A stretch of DNA of 64,000 nt from Nonomuraea polychroma (GTDB lineage Bacteria > Actinomycetota > Actinomycetes > Streptosporangiales > Streptosporangiaceae), in NCBI RefSeq assembly GCF_004011505.1, contig NZ_SAUN01000001.1:6971501-7035500 (forward strand), read 5' to 3'. How positions within the stretch are numbered: the first letter of the stretch is position 1; each line of letters starts with the position of its first letter. The translations under genes were made by a program, and so were the position numbers. The notes beneath the pieces are model-generated. The model did not search any database. It saw only the letters and a program-made list of their open reading frames with translations, and was not told the DNA's origin. Below are positions 23,266-30,813 of this stretch, piece after piece.

Positions 23266-23874
23266 TCACGAGGCCGGAGCGGTAGGGAGGACCGCGGTGC
23301 CCCAGACGTAGGCGAAGGAGACGAACGCGGGCAGGGCGATGCCGAAGACGGGGACCAACCCCGGGACGAGGTAGTACGCGCACAGGATCACGCCGACCGC
23401 GAGCAGTGTGACGATCGCCTGGACCGGGCGGGCGAGGACGAGGATCGCGCTGCGGCGGACCAGCGCCAACGGTCCTTCGGCGAAGTGGGCGGCGAGGATC
23501 CAGACGTTCACGCTCATGCACGACACGAACAGGGTGACCAGCCAGAGCACCGCGCCGAGCAATGGTTCGACGACACCGAGGTCGACGGTTTCCAGCAGGC
23601 GCCGGTCCACCAGGAGCACCGCCCAGGCCGCCGCGAAGACGTAACCCACCACGTTGGCGGTGCGGAACTCCTGCCGCCAGAGCCGGCGGAACTCACCAGG
23701 CGAGGCGGAATGCCGGAACTCGCCGCGGATGACGCCGTACACCGCGGCGGTCGCGGGGAAGACGCCGAGGACGATGCCACCGGCCAGGCTCCAGACCACC
23801 CACAGCAGGTGCAGTCTGAGCAGCAGCAAGCCCACCTCGCCCGCCCTCGTGTGCCAGGTGAGGACGCGTTTCAT
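23266..23874 (-). CDS. DUF624 (YesL-like) membrane protein
   Basis: The 202-residue protein has about five or six hydrophobic helices and the DUF624 start VGLLLLRLHLLWVVWSLAGG followed by VLGVFPATAAVYGVIR. DUF624 proteins are found in sugar ABC operons of the LplABC/YesOPQ type and are thought to assist the permeases. The ATG shares a base with the stop of the upstream permease (TGATG), confirming operon membership. Confidence 0.88.
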   Translation of the reverse strand: MKRVLTWHTRAGEVGLLLLRLHLLWVVWSLAGGIVLGVFPATAAVYGVIRGEFRHSASPGEFRRLWRQEFRTANVVGYVFAAAWAVLLVDRRLLETVDLGVVEPLLGAVLWLVTLFVSCMSVNVWILAAHFAEGPLALVRRSAILVLARPVQAIVTLLAVGVILCAYYLVPGLVPVFGIALPAFVSFAYVWGTAVLPTAPAS

Positions 23875-24797
23875 CAGCCTTTCACCGACCCGATGAGAAC
23901 GCCCTTCTCGAAGTAGCGCTGGAGGAACGGGTAGAGCACCAGGACCGGCAGACTCGACACGACGATCACGCCGTACTTGATCTGGTCGGCATACTGCTGG
24001 TCGTAGCCGACACCACTGCCTCCCCCCGTTCCGGCGCCACCGGCGAACGCCTGGTTGGACAGGAGGATGTCACGCAGCACGATCTGCAGCGGCTGCAGGC
24101 TGTTGTCGCGGACGAACACCAGGCCGGTGAAGAAGTCGTTCCAGTGCTGGACCAGGTAGTACAGGCCGATGACCGAGATGATCGCCTTGGACAGCGGCAG
24201 CGCGACCTTGGCGAAATACTGCAGATAGGAGACGCCGTCGATCATCGCCGCCTCGAACAGCTCTTTCGGCAGCGAGTGCTCGAAGAACGCGCGGGCGATG
24301 ATGAGGTTGTACACGTTCACCGCGGGCGGCAGGATGAACACGAGCCAGTTGTCCAGCAGGCCGAGATCGCGATAGAGCAGATACGTCGGGATCAGACCGC
24401 CGTTGAAGAACAACGTGAACACGAAGAACAGCATGAGAACCCGCCGCGGGCGAAACTCCGGCCGCGACAGCGCGTACGCCGCGGGGAGGGTCACGACGAG
24501 GTTCAACGCGGTGCCGACCGCGCTGTAGAGCAACGTGTTGCCGTAGCCGGTCCAGATGCGAGCGTCGTTGAAGATCTGCTCATACCCGAAGAGGTTCACG
24601 CCTTTGGGCCACAGCCACACCTCGCCGGTGGCGATCAGAGACGGGTTGCTCAGCGAAGCGATCACCACGAAGTAGACCGGGTAGACGACGGCGAAGAGGA
24701 TCGCCACACACATCGTGCCGAACACGAGCATGAAGGCGACGTCGCCCGGTGTCCTGTTGCGGAAGAATCCCTTGCTCTGCAGGGGGGTCGCGCTCAC
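23874..24797 (-). CDS. Carbohydrate ABC transporter permease (LplC/YtcP type)
   Basis: The 307-residue inner-membrane protein has six predicted helices. The cytoplasmic EAA loop reads ELFEAAMIDGVSYLQYFAKV, followed by ALPLSK. The family-specific FFNGGLIPTYLLYRDLGLLD is present. A GTG start at 24797 overlaps the stop of the first permease gene (GTGA). It forms the heterodimeric channel with the LplB-type permease. No ATPase is encoded here, so a shared MsiK-like ATPase elsewhere is likely, as is common for actinomycete sugar transporters. Confidence 0.93.
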   Translation of the reverse strand: MSATPLQSKGFFRNRTPGDVAFMLVFGTMCVAILFAVVYPVYFVVIASLSNPSLIATGEVWLWPKGVNLFGYEQIFNDARIWTGYGNTLLYSAVGTALNLVVTLPAAYALSRPEFRPRRVLMLFFVFTLFFNGGLIPTYLLYRDLGLLDNWLVFILPPAVNVYNLIIARAFFEHSLPKELFEAAMIDGVSYLQYFAKVALPLSKAIISVIGLYYLVQHWNDFFTGLVFVRDNSLQPLQIVLRDILLSNQAFAGGAGTGGGSGVGYDQQYADQIKYGVIVVSSLPVLVLYPFLQRYFEKGVLIGSVKG

Positions 24798-25771
24798 CAC
24801 AGGCTCCAGTTCGATACGCGGCGGGCGATCGCGTTCGCGGCGATCAGGAACACGAAGTTGATGGCCGTGTTGAAGAGGCCGATCGCGGTGGCGTAGCTGA
24901 ACTGCGTGCTGAGGATGCCGATCTTGTAGACATACGTCGCGATGACCTCGGACACCGGCAGGTTCAGGGTGTTCTGCATCAGCCACACCTTCTCGAACCC
25001 GGTGTTCAGCACGCCGCCCATGGTGAGGATGAGCAGGATCACCATGGTCGGCACGATGCTGGGGACGTCGACGTGCCGGATCAGCTGCAGCCGGTTCGCG
25101 CCGTCCACCTTGGCGGCCTCGTACAGCTGAGGGTCGACCCGCGACAGCGCGGCAAGGTAGATGATGCTGTTCCACCCGCAGTGCTGCCACACGTCGGAGA
25201 TCACGTACACCGGCACGAAGGCCGACGTGTCGCCGAGGAGGTTCACCCCGTCGAGGCCGAAGAAGGCGAGGACCTGCGTGAGCAGTCCGGTGGACGGGTT
25301 GAGGAACGCCTGCAGCATGCCGACGATGACGACGATCGAGATGAAGTGCGGCAGGTACGTCGCCGTCTGCATGAGCTTTTTGCGGCGGCCGCCGGCGATC
25401 TGGTTGATCATCAGCGCCAGCAGGATCGGCGCGACGAACCCCACCACGAGCGTGGTGATGCTGATGACGAACGTGTTCTGCAGCAACGGCCAGAACATCG
25501 GGCTGTCGAAGAACTGCCGGAAGTACTTCAGGCCGGCCCATTCGCCACCGGTGAGACCCGCGGTGAAGTCGAACTCCCGGAAGGCCAGCTGGATGCCGTA
25601 CATCGGCACGTACATGAACAGGCCGACGAACCCGACGGCCGGCAGGACCATCAGCCACAGTTGCCAGTACCTGCTGACATGCCGGCCGAGGCCCAGACGG
25701 GGGTCCCTGCGGGGTCGCCTCTGGGCCACGGCCGCCGGCTTCTTGCGAGCCGCGACAAGAGATTCCGTCAT
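24794..25771 (-). CDS. Carbohydrate ABC transporter permease (LplB type)
   Basis: The 325-residue protein has six helices after a basic N-terminal tail. The EAA loop reads LYEAAKVDGANRLQLIRHV, and the LplB signature MYGIQLAFREFDF and a C-terminal IGLFNTAINFVFLIAANAI are present. The ATG at 25771 shares a base with the stop of the binding-protein gene (TGATG). It pairs with the permease immediately downstream. Confidence 0.93.
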   Translation of the reverse strand: MTESLVAARKKPAAVAQRRPRRDPRLGLGRHVSRYWQLWLMVLPAVGFVGLFMYVPMYGIQLAFREFDFTAGLTGGEWAGLKYFRQFFDSPMFWPLLQNTFVISITTLVVGFVAPILLALMINQIAGGRRKKLMQTATYLPHFISIVVIVGMLQAFLNPSTGLLTQVLAFFGLDGVNLLGDTSAFVPVYVISDVWQHCGWNSIIYLAALSRVDPQLYEAAKVDGANRLQLIRHVDVPSIVPTMVILLILTMGGVLNTGFEKVWLMQNTLNLPVSEVIATYVYKIGILSTQFSYATAIGLFNTAINFVFLIAANAIARRVSNWSLW

Positions 25772-27369
25772 CAGCGCGTCTTCATGTACTCGTCGTAGTA
25801 GCGCTGGTAGACGTCGATGTTCTTCTGCAGGCCGCCGTTCTGGACCTGCTGAACGTACTTGTCCCACTGATCCTTGATGCCGCCCTTGGTGATCCACTCG
25901 GCGAACTTCGTCATCGTGGTGTTGGCGATCGTGGTGTTGTTCAGCGCCAGCTGGTTCGTGTCCTCAGGCGTCATCTGAATGAACTGGAACGGATAGACGT
26001 CCTTGGCCGGGTCCATGTTCGCCAGCGCCTTCTGCAGCGGCTTCGTCTGCTCGACGGCCTCGTCCAGGTCGGTCGGCAGCTTCACCTCGATGTCGTCCCG
26101 GATCCAGGTCGGGCCGGCGTCCGCGATGGTGACGGTCCACTTCCAGGTCGATGGGTCGGTCTTGGAGTCTCCGGGTGGGAGCACCTCGTACTCGTTGTCG
26201 CTGACCTTCTTGACGTACCGGCCGAGATCGCCCCACAACACCTGCAGCGACATCTCCTTGTCGTAGAAGGCGTTGATGACCTTGAGCGCGGCCTGCTTGT
26301 TGCTCGCCTTCGCGGACATGACGATCTGGTTCGACGGGAAGTTCTCACTGTTGGAGTCGTATGACCAGGCCACCGGCGTCGTCTGGCCGGCGTCCGCGAG
26401 CAGCGGCGCCATCGCGACGTACTGGTCGGCCAGCTGGGAGCCGAACCGGTCGCTGGCCGTCCAGCCCCAGCTGAAGCCGACTTTGGCCACGTCGCCGGAG
26501 CCACGGCCGACCGCCTGGTACGCCGAGTAGTCCTGCGTCATGACGTTCTTGCTGACCAGGCCCGCGGCGTAGCAACGGTGCAGGAACTCGATCACCCGCT
26601 TGTAGCGCTCGTCGACGAGGAAATTGCCGACCTTGCCGTCCTCGAGGAAATAGCCCTGGCCACCGCCGCCCGCGATCGGCAGACCGAGGCTGCCGAGCAA
26701 GACGCTGGGCTGGAAGTAGCCGAAGCCGCTTGTGCCGACCGGTGACCAGTCCATCGGGATCTCGTCGTTCTTGTCACCGTTGCCGTTCGCGTCCTCTTCC
26801 TTGAACGCGACGAGCACGGTGTACAACTCGTCCCAGGTGGTCGGCACGTCCAAGCCGAGACGGTCGAGCCACTGCTTGTTGATGTACTGGTGGGTGACGG
26901 TCTTCGGCCAGAACCGCTTGTAGCCCGGGATCGCGTAGACCTCGCCGGTGGTCAACGTGGCCATCGACTTGAGCTCCGGCTTCGCCGCGAACAACGCCTT
27001 CACGTTCGGCAACGCGTCGAGGTCGTCGGCGAGGTTCTCGAACAGCGTCCGGTACGTGCCCATGTCGGAATTCGTGATCGCGTTGGTGCCCACGATCAGG
27101 TCCGGCACGTCGCCGGCCGCCAGCATGGTGGACTTCTTCTGGTCCCAGTCGGCCGAGATCTCCTGCCACTGGATCTTCACACCAGCGATCTTCTCCAGCT
27201 GTTTCGTCCACTCCATCGTGTTCATCGGCTTGGTCAACGGATGTTTGTTGACCAAGATCCGCAGGGTGTTCGGATCGCTCGTGGAGCTCTTGCCGGAGCA
27301 GCCGGCGATCGCGGTGAGGCCGGCCGCTACGACGAAGGCGCGGCGGGACAGAACGGGTGGAGTGGTCAT
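25771..27369 (-). CDS. Sugar-binding lipoprotein of an LplABC-type ABC transporter
   Basis: The 532-residue solute-binding protein has a twin-arginine-like start (LSRRAFVVAAG) and a lipobox (LTAIAGC, Cys24), so it is exported and lipid-anchored. The body has the LplA/YtcQ pattern, including YAIPGYKRFWPKTVTHQYIN and a calcium-loop-like DANGNGDKNDEIP. It is the first gene of the operon SBP-permease-permease-DUF624-GH127, which suggests uptake of arabinofuranose-containing oligosaccharides. A LacI-type palindrome lies about 40 bp before the start. Confidence 0.93.
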   Translation of the reverse strand: MTTPPVLSRRAFVVAAGLTAIAGCSGKSSTSDPNTLRILVNKHPLTKPMNTMEWTKQLEKIAGVKIQWQEISADWDQKKSTMLAAGDVPDLIVGTNAITNSDMGTYRTLFENLADDLDALPNVKALFAAKPELKSMATLTTGEVYAIPGYKRFWPKTVTHQYINKQWLDRLGLDVPTTWDELYTVLVAFKEEDANGNGDKNDEIPMDWSPVGTSGFGYFQPSVLLGSLGLPIAGGGGQGYFLEDGKVGNFLVDERYKRVIEFLHRCYAAGLVSKNVMTQDYSAYQAVGRGSGDVAKVGFSWGWTASDRFGSQLADQYVAMAPLLADAGQTTPVAWSYDSNSENFPSNQIVMSAKASNKQAALKVINAFYDKEMSLQVLWGDLGRYVKKVSDNEYEVLPPGDSKTDPSTWKWTVTIADAGPTWIRDDIEVKLPTDLDEAVEQTKPLQKALANMDPAKDVYPFQFIQMTPEDTNQLALNNTTIANTTMTKFAEWITKGGIKDQWDKYVQQVQNGGLQKNIDVYQRYYDEYMKTR

Positions 27370-27407
27370 GCGGTCCTCCCAGGGGGACGGAGGGTGTGAC
27401 CCGGATC

Positions 27408-27456
27408 TCGCTGAAATGTTTCAGCGATGTTAGGTGTGGCCATTCAGCGTTGTCAA
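27408..27456 (-). promoter_or_regulatory. Promoter and LacI-type operator of the arabinofuranoside operon
   Basis: Reading the minus strand, a perfect -35 TTGACA (27456-27451) is followed after 18 bp by TAACAT (27432-27427) as -10. Immediately downstream lies the perfect palindrome TCGCTGAAA-TG-TTTCAGCGA (27408-27427), covering the expected transcription start. The GCTGAAA/TTTCAGC half-sites and a central pair are usual for LacI-family repressors, two of which are encoded just upstream. Confidence 0.8.
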
Positions 27457-27510
27457 TGACAAGACAAACAAGGCGACGGCCGACCTGTGAGTCAAACCAG
27501 GGAGGGTGGA

Positions 27511-28530
27511 TCAGGTCGACGCGGACGAGTCGCGGATCACCAAATGCATTCCGGTGTGCACCTGCCGGGCCTCGCCGTCGTAACCGTCGAGGCGCTCGAT
27601 GAGCAGGTCGAGGGCGGCGGCGACCATCGCGCCCTGGTCGGGGCTCACCGACGACAGCGACGGAATGGTGAACTCACCTTCGTCCGTGTCGTCGAAGCCG
27701 GTGACCGCGACGTCCTCGGGGACGCGGATCCCGTGCATGTGCAGGGCTTTCAGCACCCCCACGGCGATCGTGTCGTTGCCGCACACCGCGGCGTCGAACC
27801 GGGGGCCGGAGCGCCGCAGCAGCCCGACCATCGCCTCGTAGCCCGAGGCTCTGCGGTCCACGTCCGAGCTGTTGGCGACGAGCGACGGGTCGTGCTCGAC
27901 GCCGTGCTCCTCCAGCGCGGCAAGGAAGCCGGCGTACCGGTCTGAGATCGGGGCGGCGCCCACCGGACCGTTCCACACGAACGCCAGCCGCCTTCGACCG
28001 TCGGCCAGCAGATGTCGAGTGATCGCCACGAATCCCGCGTACTCCCCCATCAACACACAATCAAGCGTCTTGATCGGATAACCGCCGAGGGCCACGGCCG
28101 GGCGCCGCGGGGCGGCGCCGGCGAGCAACTCGTCGGACAGGTGGTGCGGGCAGACGATGACACCGTCGACGTCGGTTGTCGTCACGCCGAGGACCGCGTC
28201 GCGTTCACCGGTCCTGTCATGGGCGATCCGCAGCGTGCTGGTGAACCCGCGCTGGGCCAGCGCGAGGATGAGACGCTCGGCGTTCTCCGCGAAGTACGGC
28301 TGGTGGAGGTTCGGCACGACGACGGCGATCCGGCCGGTCCGGCCGGAGGCGAGCCCTCGTCCGGCCTGGCTCGTGGCATGTCCCGCCTCGTAGCCGATCT
28401 CCTCGATCACGGCCTGAACCTTGGCCCGGGTGGCGGCCGAGACATGCGGGCGTCCGAGGAGGACATTGGACACCGTCTTCGCCGAGACCCCGGCCCGCGC
28501 GGCGACATCGGCGAGCGTTGGGCGCTTCAT
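27511..28530 (-). CDS. LacI-family transcriptional regulator
   Basis: The 339-residue protein has the LacI HTH TLADVAARAGVSAKTVSNVL (residues 5-24), a hinge region and a periplasmic-binding-protein-like effector domain. The C-terminal SVSPDQGAMVAAALDLLIER is typical. The start overlaps the stop of the second LacI gene (ATGA). It lies 55 bp beyond the promoter of the sugar operon, so it probably represses that operon through the palindrome at 27408 and is released by an imported sugar. Confidence 0.92.
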   Translation of the reverse strand: MKRPTLADVAARAGVSAKTVSNVLLGRPHVSAATRAKVQAVIEEIGYEAGHATSQAGRGLASGRTGRIAVVVPNLHQPYFAENAERLILALAQRGFTSTLRIAHDRTGERDAVLGVTTTDVDGVIVCPHHLSDELLAGAAPRRPAVALGGYPIKTLDCVLMGEYAGFVAITRHLLADGRRRLAFVWNGPVGAAPISDRYAGFLAALEEHGVEHDPSLVANSSDVDRRASGYEAMVGLLRRSGPRFDAAVCGNDTIAVGVLKALHMHGIRVPEDVAVTGFDDTDEGEFTIPSLSSVSPDQGAMVAAALDLLIERLDGYDGEARQVHTGMHLVIRDSSAST

Positions 28531-29498
28531 CGGGGATCCCGGCCGAGCGTGGACTCACGGCGCACCAGCTCGACCGGTGACACGACCGCACGGGGCTGTC
28601 GCGGTGCCGTACCGGCGAGGCGATCGGTGAGCAATTCCAGCGCGCTGCGCGCCAACCGGGCCGGTCCGGGGTCGATGGTGGTGAGCGACGGTGTCGAGAA
28701 CCGTCCGTCCTCCAGGTTGCCGTACCCGACGGCCGCCACCTGTCCCGGAACATCCACTCCCTGTTTGACGAGCGCCGCGAGTGCCCCGAGCGCCACCTCG
28801 TCGTTGACACACACCAGCGCGTCAACGTCCGGATGCTGCTCCAGGACGTGTACGGCGGCTCGCGCGCCGGCGCGCCGGTCGGCCACCTCACCGAGATCCA
28901 CAGCCGGTACGGCAGCCGCGTCGATGCCCGATTCGGCGAAAGCCGCGCGCATCCGAGGCTGATCCGCGCCGAGCAGAGCCGGGCGCGACCGCCCCATGAC
29001 GGCGAGGTGGCGGGCCACCAGCGCCGCCGCCTCCGCCACGTCCTCGTCGACGCTGTCCACCTCGGCCGCGCCGCCTTGCACGACGACCACCGGGCGATCG
29101 TCCAACCCGTCGCCGGCCGGCGCCGCCGGGCCGATGAGCACCACGCCGTCGAACGTCTTCCCCCGAGCGGCGAGGACCGCCTCCAGCCGGACCGGGTCGC
29201 CGTGTGTCGGCTCGACCGCGGCAAGCATGCCGCAACGATCGGCCTCGGTGACGAGCGCCTCGACGAGACCCGCGAGATACGGGCGGCGCAACTCGGTGAC
29301 GGCGATGCCGACCACGCCGATCAACCCGGTCCTGAGCGCCCGGGCCGTCCGGTTGGGAACCCAGCCGAGCTCGTCGATCGCCGCATGCACCCGTCGCACC
29401 TTCTCCGGACGGATGTGGGGTTCGCCATTCACCACACGGGAGACGGTCTTGATCGAGACGCCGGCCCGATCCGCCACCTCCCGCATCGTCACGCGCAT
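28527..29498 (-). CDS. LacI-family transcriptional regulator
   Basis: The 323-residue protein has the HTH TMREVADRAGVSIKTVSRVV, then NGEPHIRPEKVRRVHAAIDE and a sugar-binding-type domain with CVNDEVALGALAAL and DPGPARLARSALELL. I chose the ATG at 29498; no ribosome-binding site is evident, and a TACGCT element 7 nt upstream leaves a leaderless start possible. It is co-translated with the next LacI gene, an uncommon tandem that may allow response to two sugars. Confidence 0.88.
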   Translation of the reverse strand: MRVTMREVADRAGVSIKTVSRVVNGEPHIRPEKVRRVHAAIDELGWVPNRTARALRTGLIGVVGIAVTELRRPYLAGLVEALVTEADRCGMLAAVEPTHGDPVRLEAVLAARGKTFDGVVLIGPAAPAGDGLDDRPVVVVQGGAAEVDSVDEDVAEAAALVARHLAVMGRSRPALLGADQPRMRAAFAESGIDAAAVPAVDLGEVADRRAGARAAVHVLEQHPDVDALVCVNDEVALGALAALVKQGVDVPGQVAAVGYGNLEDGRFSTPSLTTIDPGPARLARSALELLTDRLAGTAPRQPRAVVSPVELVRRESTLGRDPR

Positions 29499-29651
29499 GC
29501 GTACAGCGTAGGTCACGTGAGCACCTCTCAGCATTCCGTTAAGACCACTGCCGTTCGGGCGCATCGTCATCACATTGCCGCTGGATCCGGGGGACGGCGG
29601 CCGGCATCGTGGCGTACCGGTCACGGCGGAAGTGACGGTGGCGGCACCGAG

Positions 29652-30431
29652 TCAGGCGACGCCCGTACGGCTTCCGGATCGCCGGCGCAGGACCATGGCA
29701 AGCGCGTTGCGAGACCTGATTCCTGTCTTGGCAAAGACCTTGTGCAGGTGATACTCGACAGTGCGCGAGCTCACGAAGAGCCGGCTGCCGATCTCGGCGT
29801 TCGTAAGGCCCTCGCTGGCGAGCCGGGCCACCTGCTCCTCCAGAGGAGTGAGGCCGCCGCTGGTCACGGCCTCTCGTTTCCGAACGCTTATCCCGGCGGC
29901 CTCCAACTCGCGCGCCGCGCGGTCGGCGAACGCCCCGAGGCCCATGGTCGTGAACAGCTCGTGCGCGGTGCGCAGCCGCTCACGCGCCTCGCTCAGGCGT
30001 CGCTCGCGGCGCAACCACTCGCCGTAGAGAAGGTGGGAGCGGGCGAGCTCCGGTCGGAGCCGCGTGCCGGCGAACCGGTCGATCGCCTCACGATAGCCGG
30101 CCTCAGCGTCGCCGCCCACCGATCGCCGCGGCGATCCCGGTCGGCCGGCGTTGTTGACCAGCACATCGACCCGATCGGTTCGATTCGAGATCTCGGCGGC
30201 CAGTTTTTCGACGGCGGCCAGTCCGTCGAAGTCGGCCTGCACGTAGTGCACCTCCCCCCTGCTGGCGGCTCGCAGCTCCGCCAGCAGCCCGGCGATCTCG
30301 CTCAGCCGCTGAGGTCCGTGCACGAACAACCGGGAGGTTCGCGACGCCAGCAGCCTGGCGGTGGCCTGACCGATACCACTGGTCGCGCCGGTCAGCACGA
30401 CCGCTGTCTCGTCAGCGTTCCGGGATGTCAT
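29652..30431 (-). pseudogene. In-frame chimera: SDR N-terminal half joined to the C-terminal half of a LuxR regulator
   Basis: The 259-residue open frame starts like a short-chain dehydrogenase: the cofactor motif TGATSGIG (about residues 14-21) and strand-4 motif NNAG (residues 93-96). After about residue 105 it becomes the C-terminal part of a LAL/AAA-type LuxR regulator: TRLRPELARSHLLYGEWLRR (TPR-like helices), then the HTH LTPLEEQVARLASEGLTNAE and VSSRTVEYHLHKVFAKTGIR. The SDR Ser-Tyr-Lys active site and the regulator's ATPase are both absent. The frame is intact across the join. Most simply this is a deletion fusion; a functional NAD-linked DNA-binding protein is a remote alternative. 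Confidence 0.75.
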
Positions 30432-30434
30432 CTC

Positions 30435-30712
30435 GTCGGACACCTCCGCACCAGACAGCGTGCCAGGTCCTTGTGGATGTTGCTTCAGTAATCCACGACC
30501 TTCTTCTTCATGTCGGCGGTGACCTCGGGAGCCGAGGCGTGGCCGACGACGTTGCTCACCAGGTGGGCGCGGTCGGTGTGGGACAACACGTTTGGGCATC
30601 CCTGGCAGATGCGCCGCGCCTGATCGTCGGGGTGACCCCGGCCCGTCGTTCCAGGTGAGCGGGAAGAACAGGCCGGGATCTGCGTCCTTGCAGGCGGCAC
30701 GGGCTGTTCAGC
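30435..30712 (-). pseudogene. Chimeric debris: WhiB N-terminal fragment joined to a catalase C-terminus
   Basis: On the minus strand one frame reads TARAACKDADPGLFFP and a shifted frame reads QARRICQGCP. Both are WhiB iron-sulfur-cluster motifs (CxxxDPxLFFP and ICxxCP). The second frame then runs into SHTDRAHLVSNVVGHASAPE and KKKVVDY, a TGA, and then SNIHKDLA, matching catalase C-termini with a Trp-to-stop change. So there is one frameshift, one fusion and one nonsense change. Nothing here looks functional. Confidence 0.6.
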
Positions 30713-30813
30713 GCAGTGCCGGGCCCTGGGTCGTGGTGCTGGTGGATCTGGTGAAGGGCCATGGTCGCCAGGCGCGGTCGAGAAAGCCGGCGATCAGCCC
30801 TTCGGACGAGGTG

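Noticed and set aside
21399..23285. 628-codon plus-strand frame across the GH127 gene
   Set aside because: Gly/Val/Asp-rich shadow of the arabinofuranosidase, whose catalytic residues are all on the minus strand.
23874..25658. A single 594-codon gene covering both permeases
   Set aside because: The first half is the wrong frame of the LplB-type permease; the true second permease begins at the GTG at 24797.
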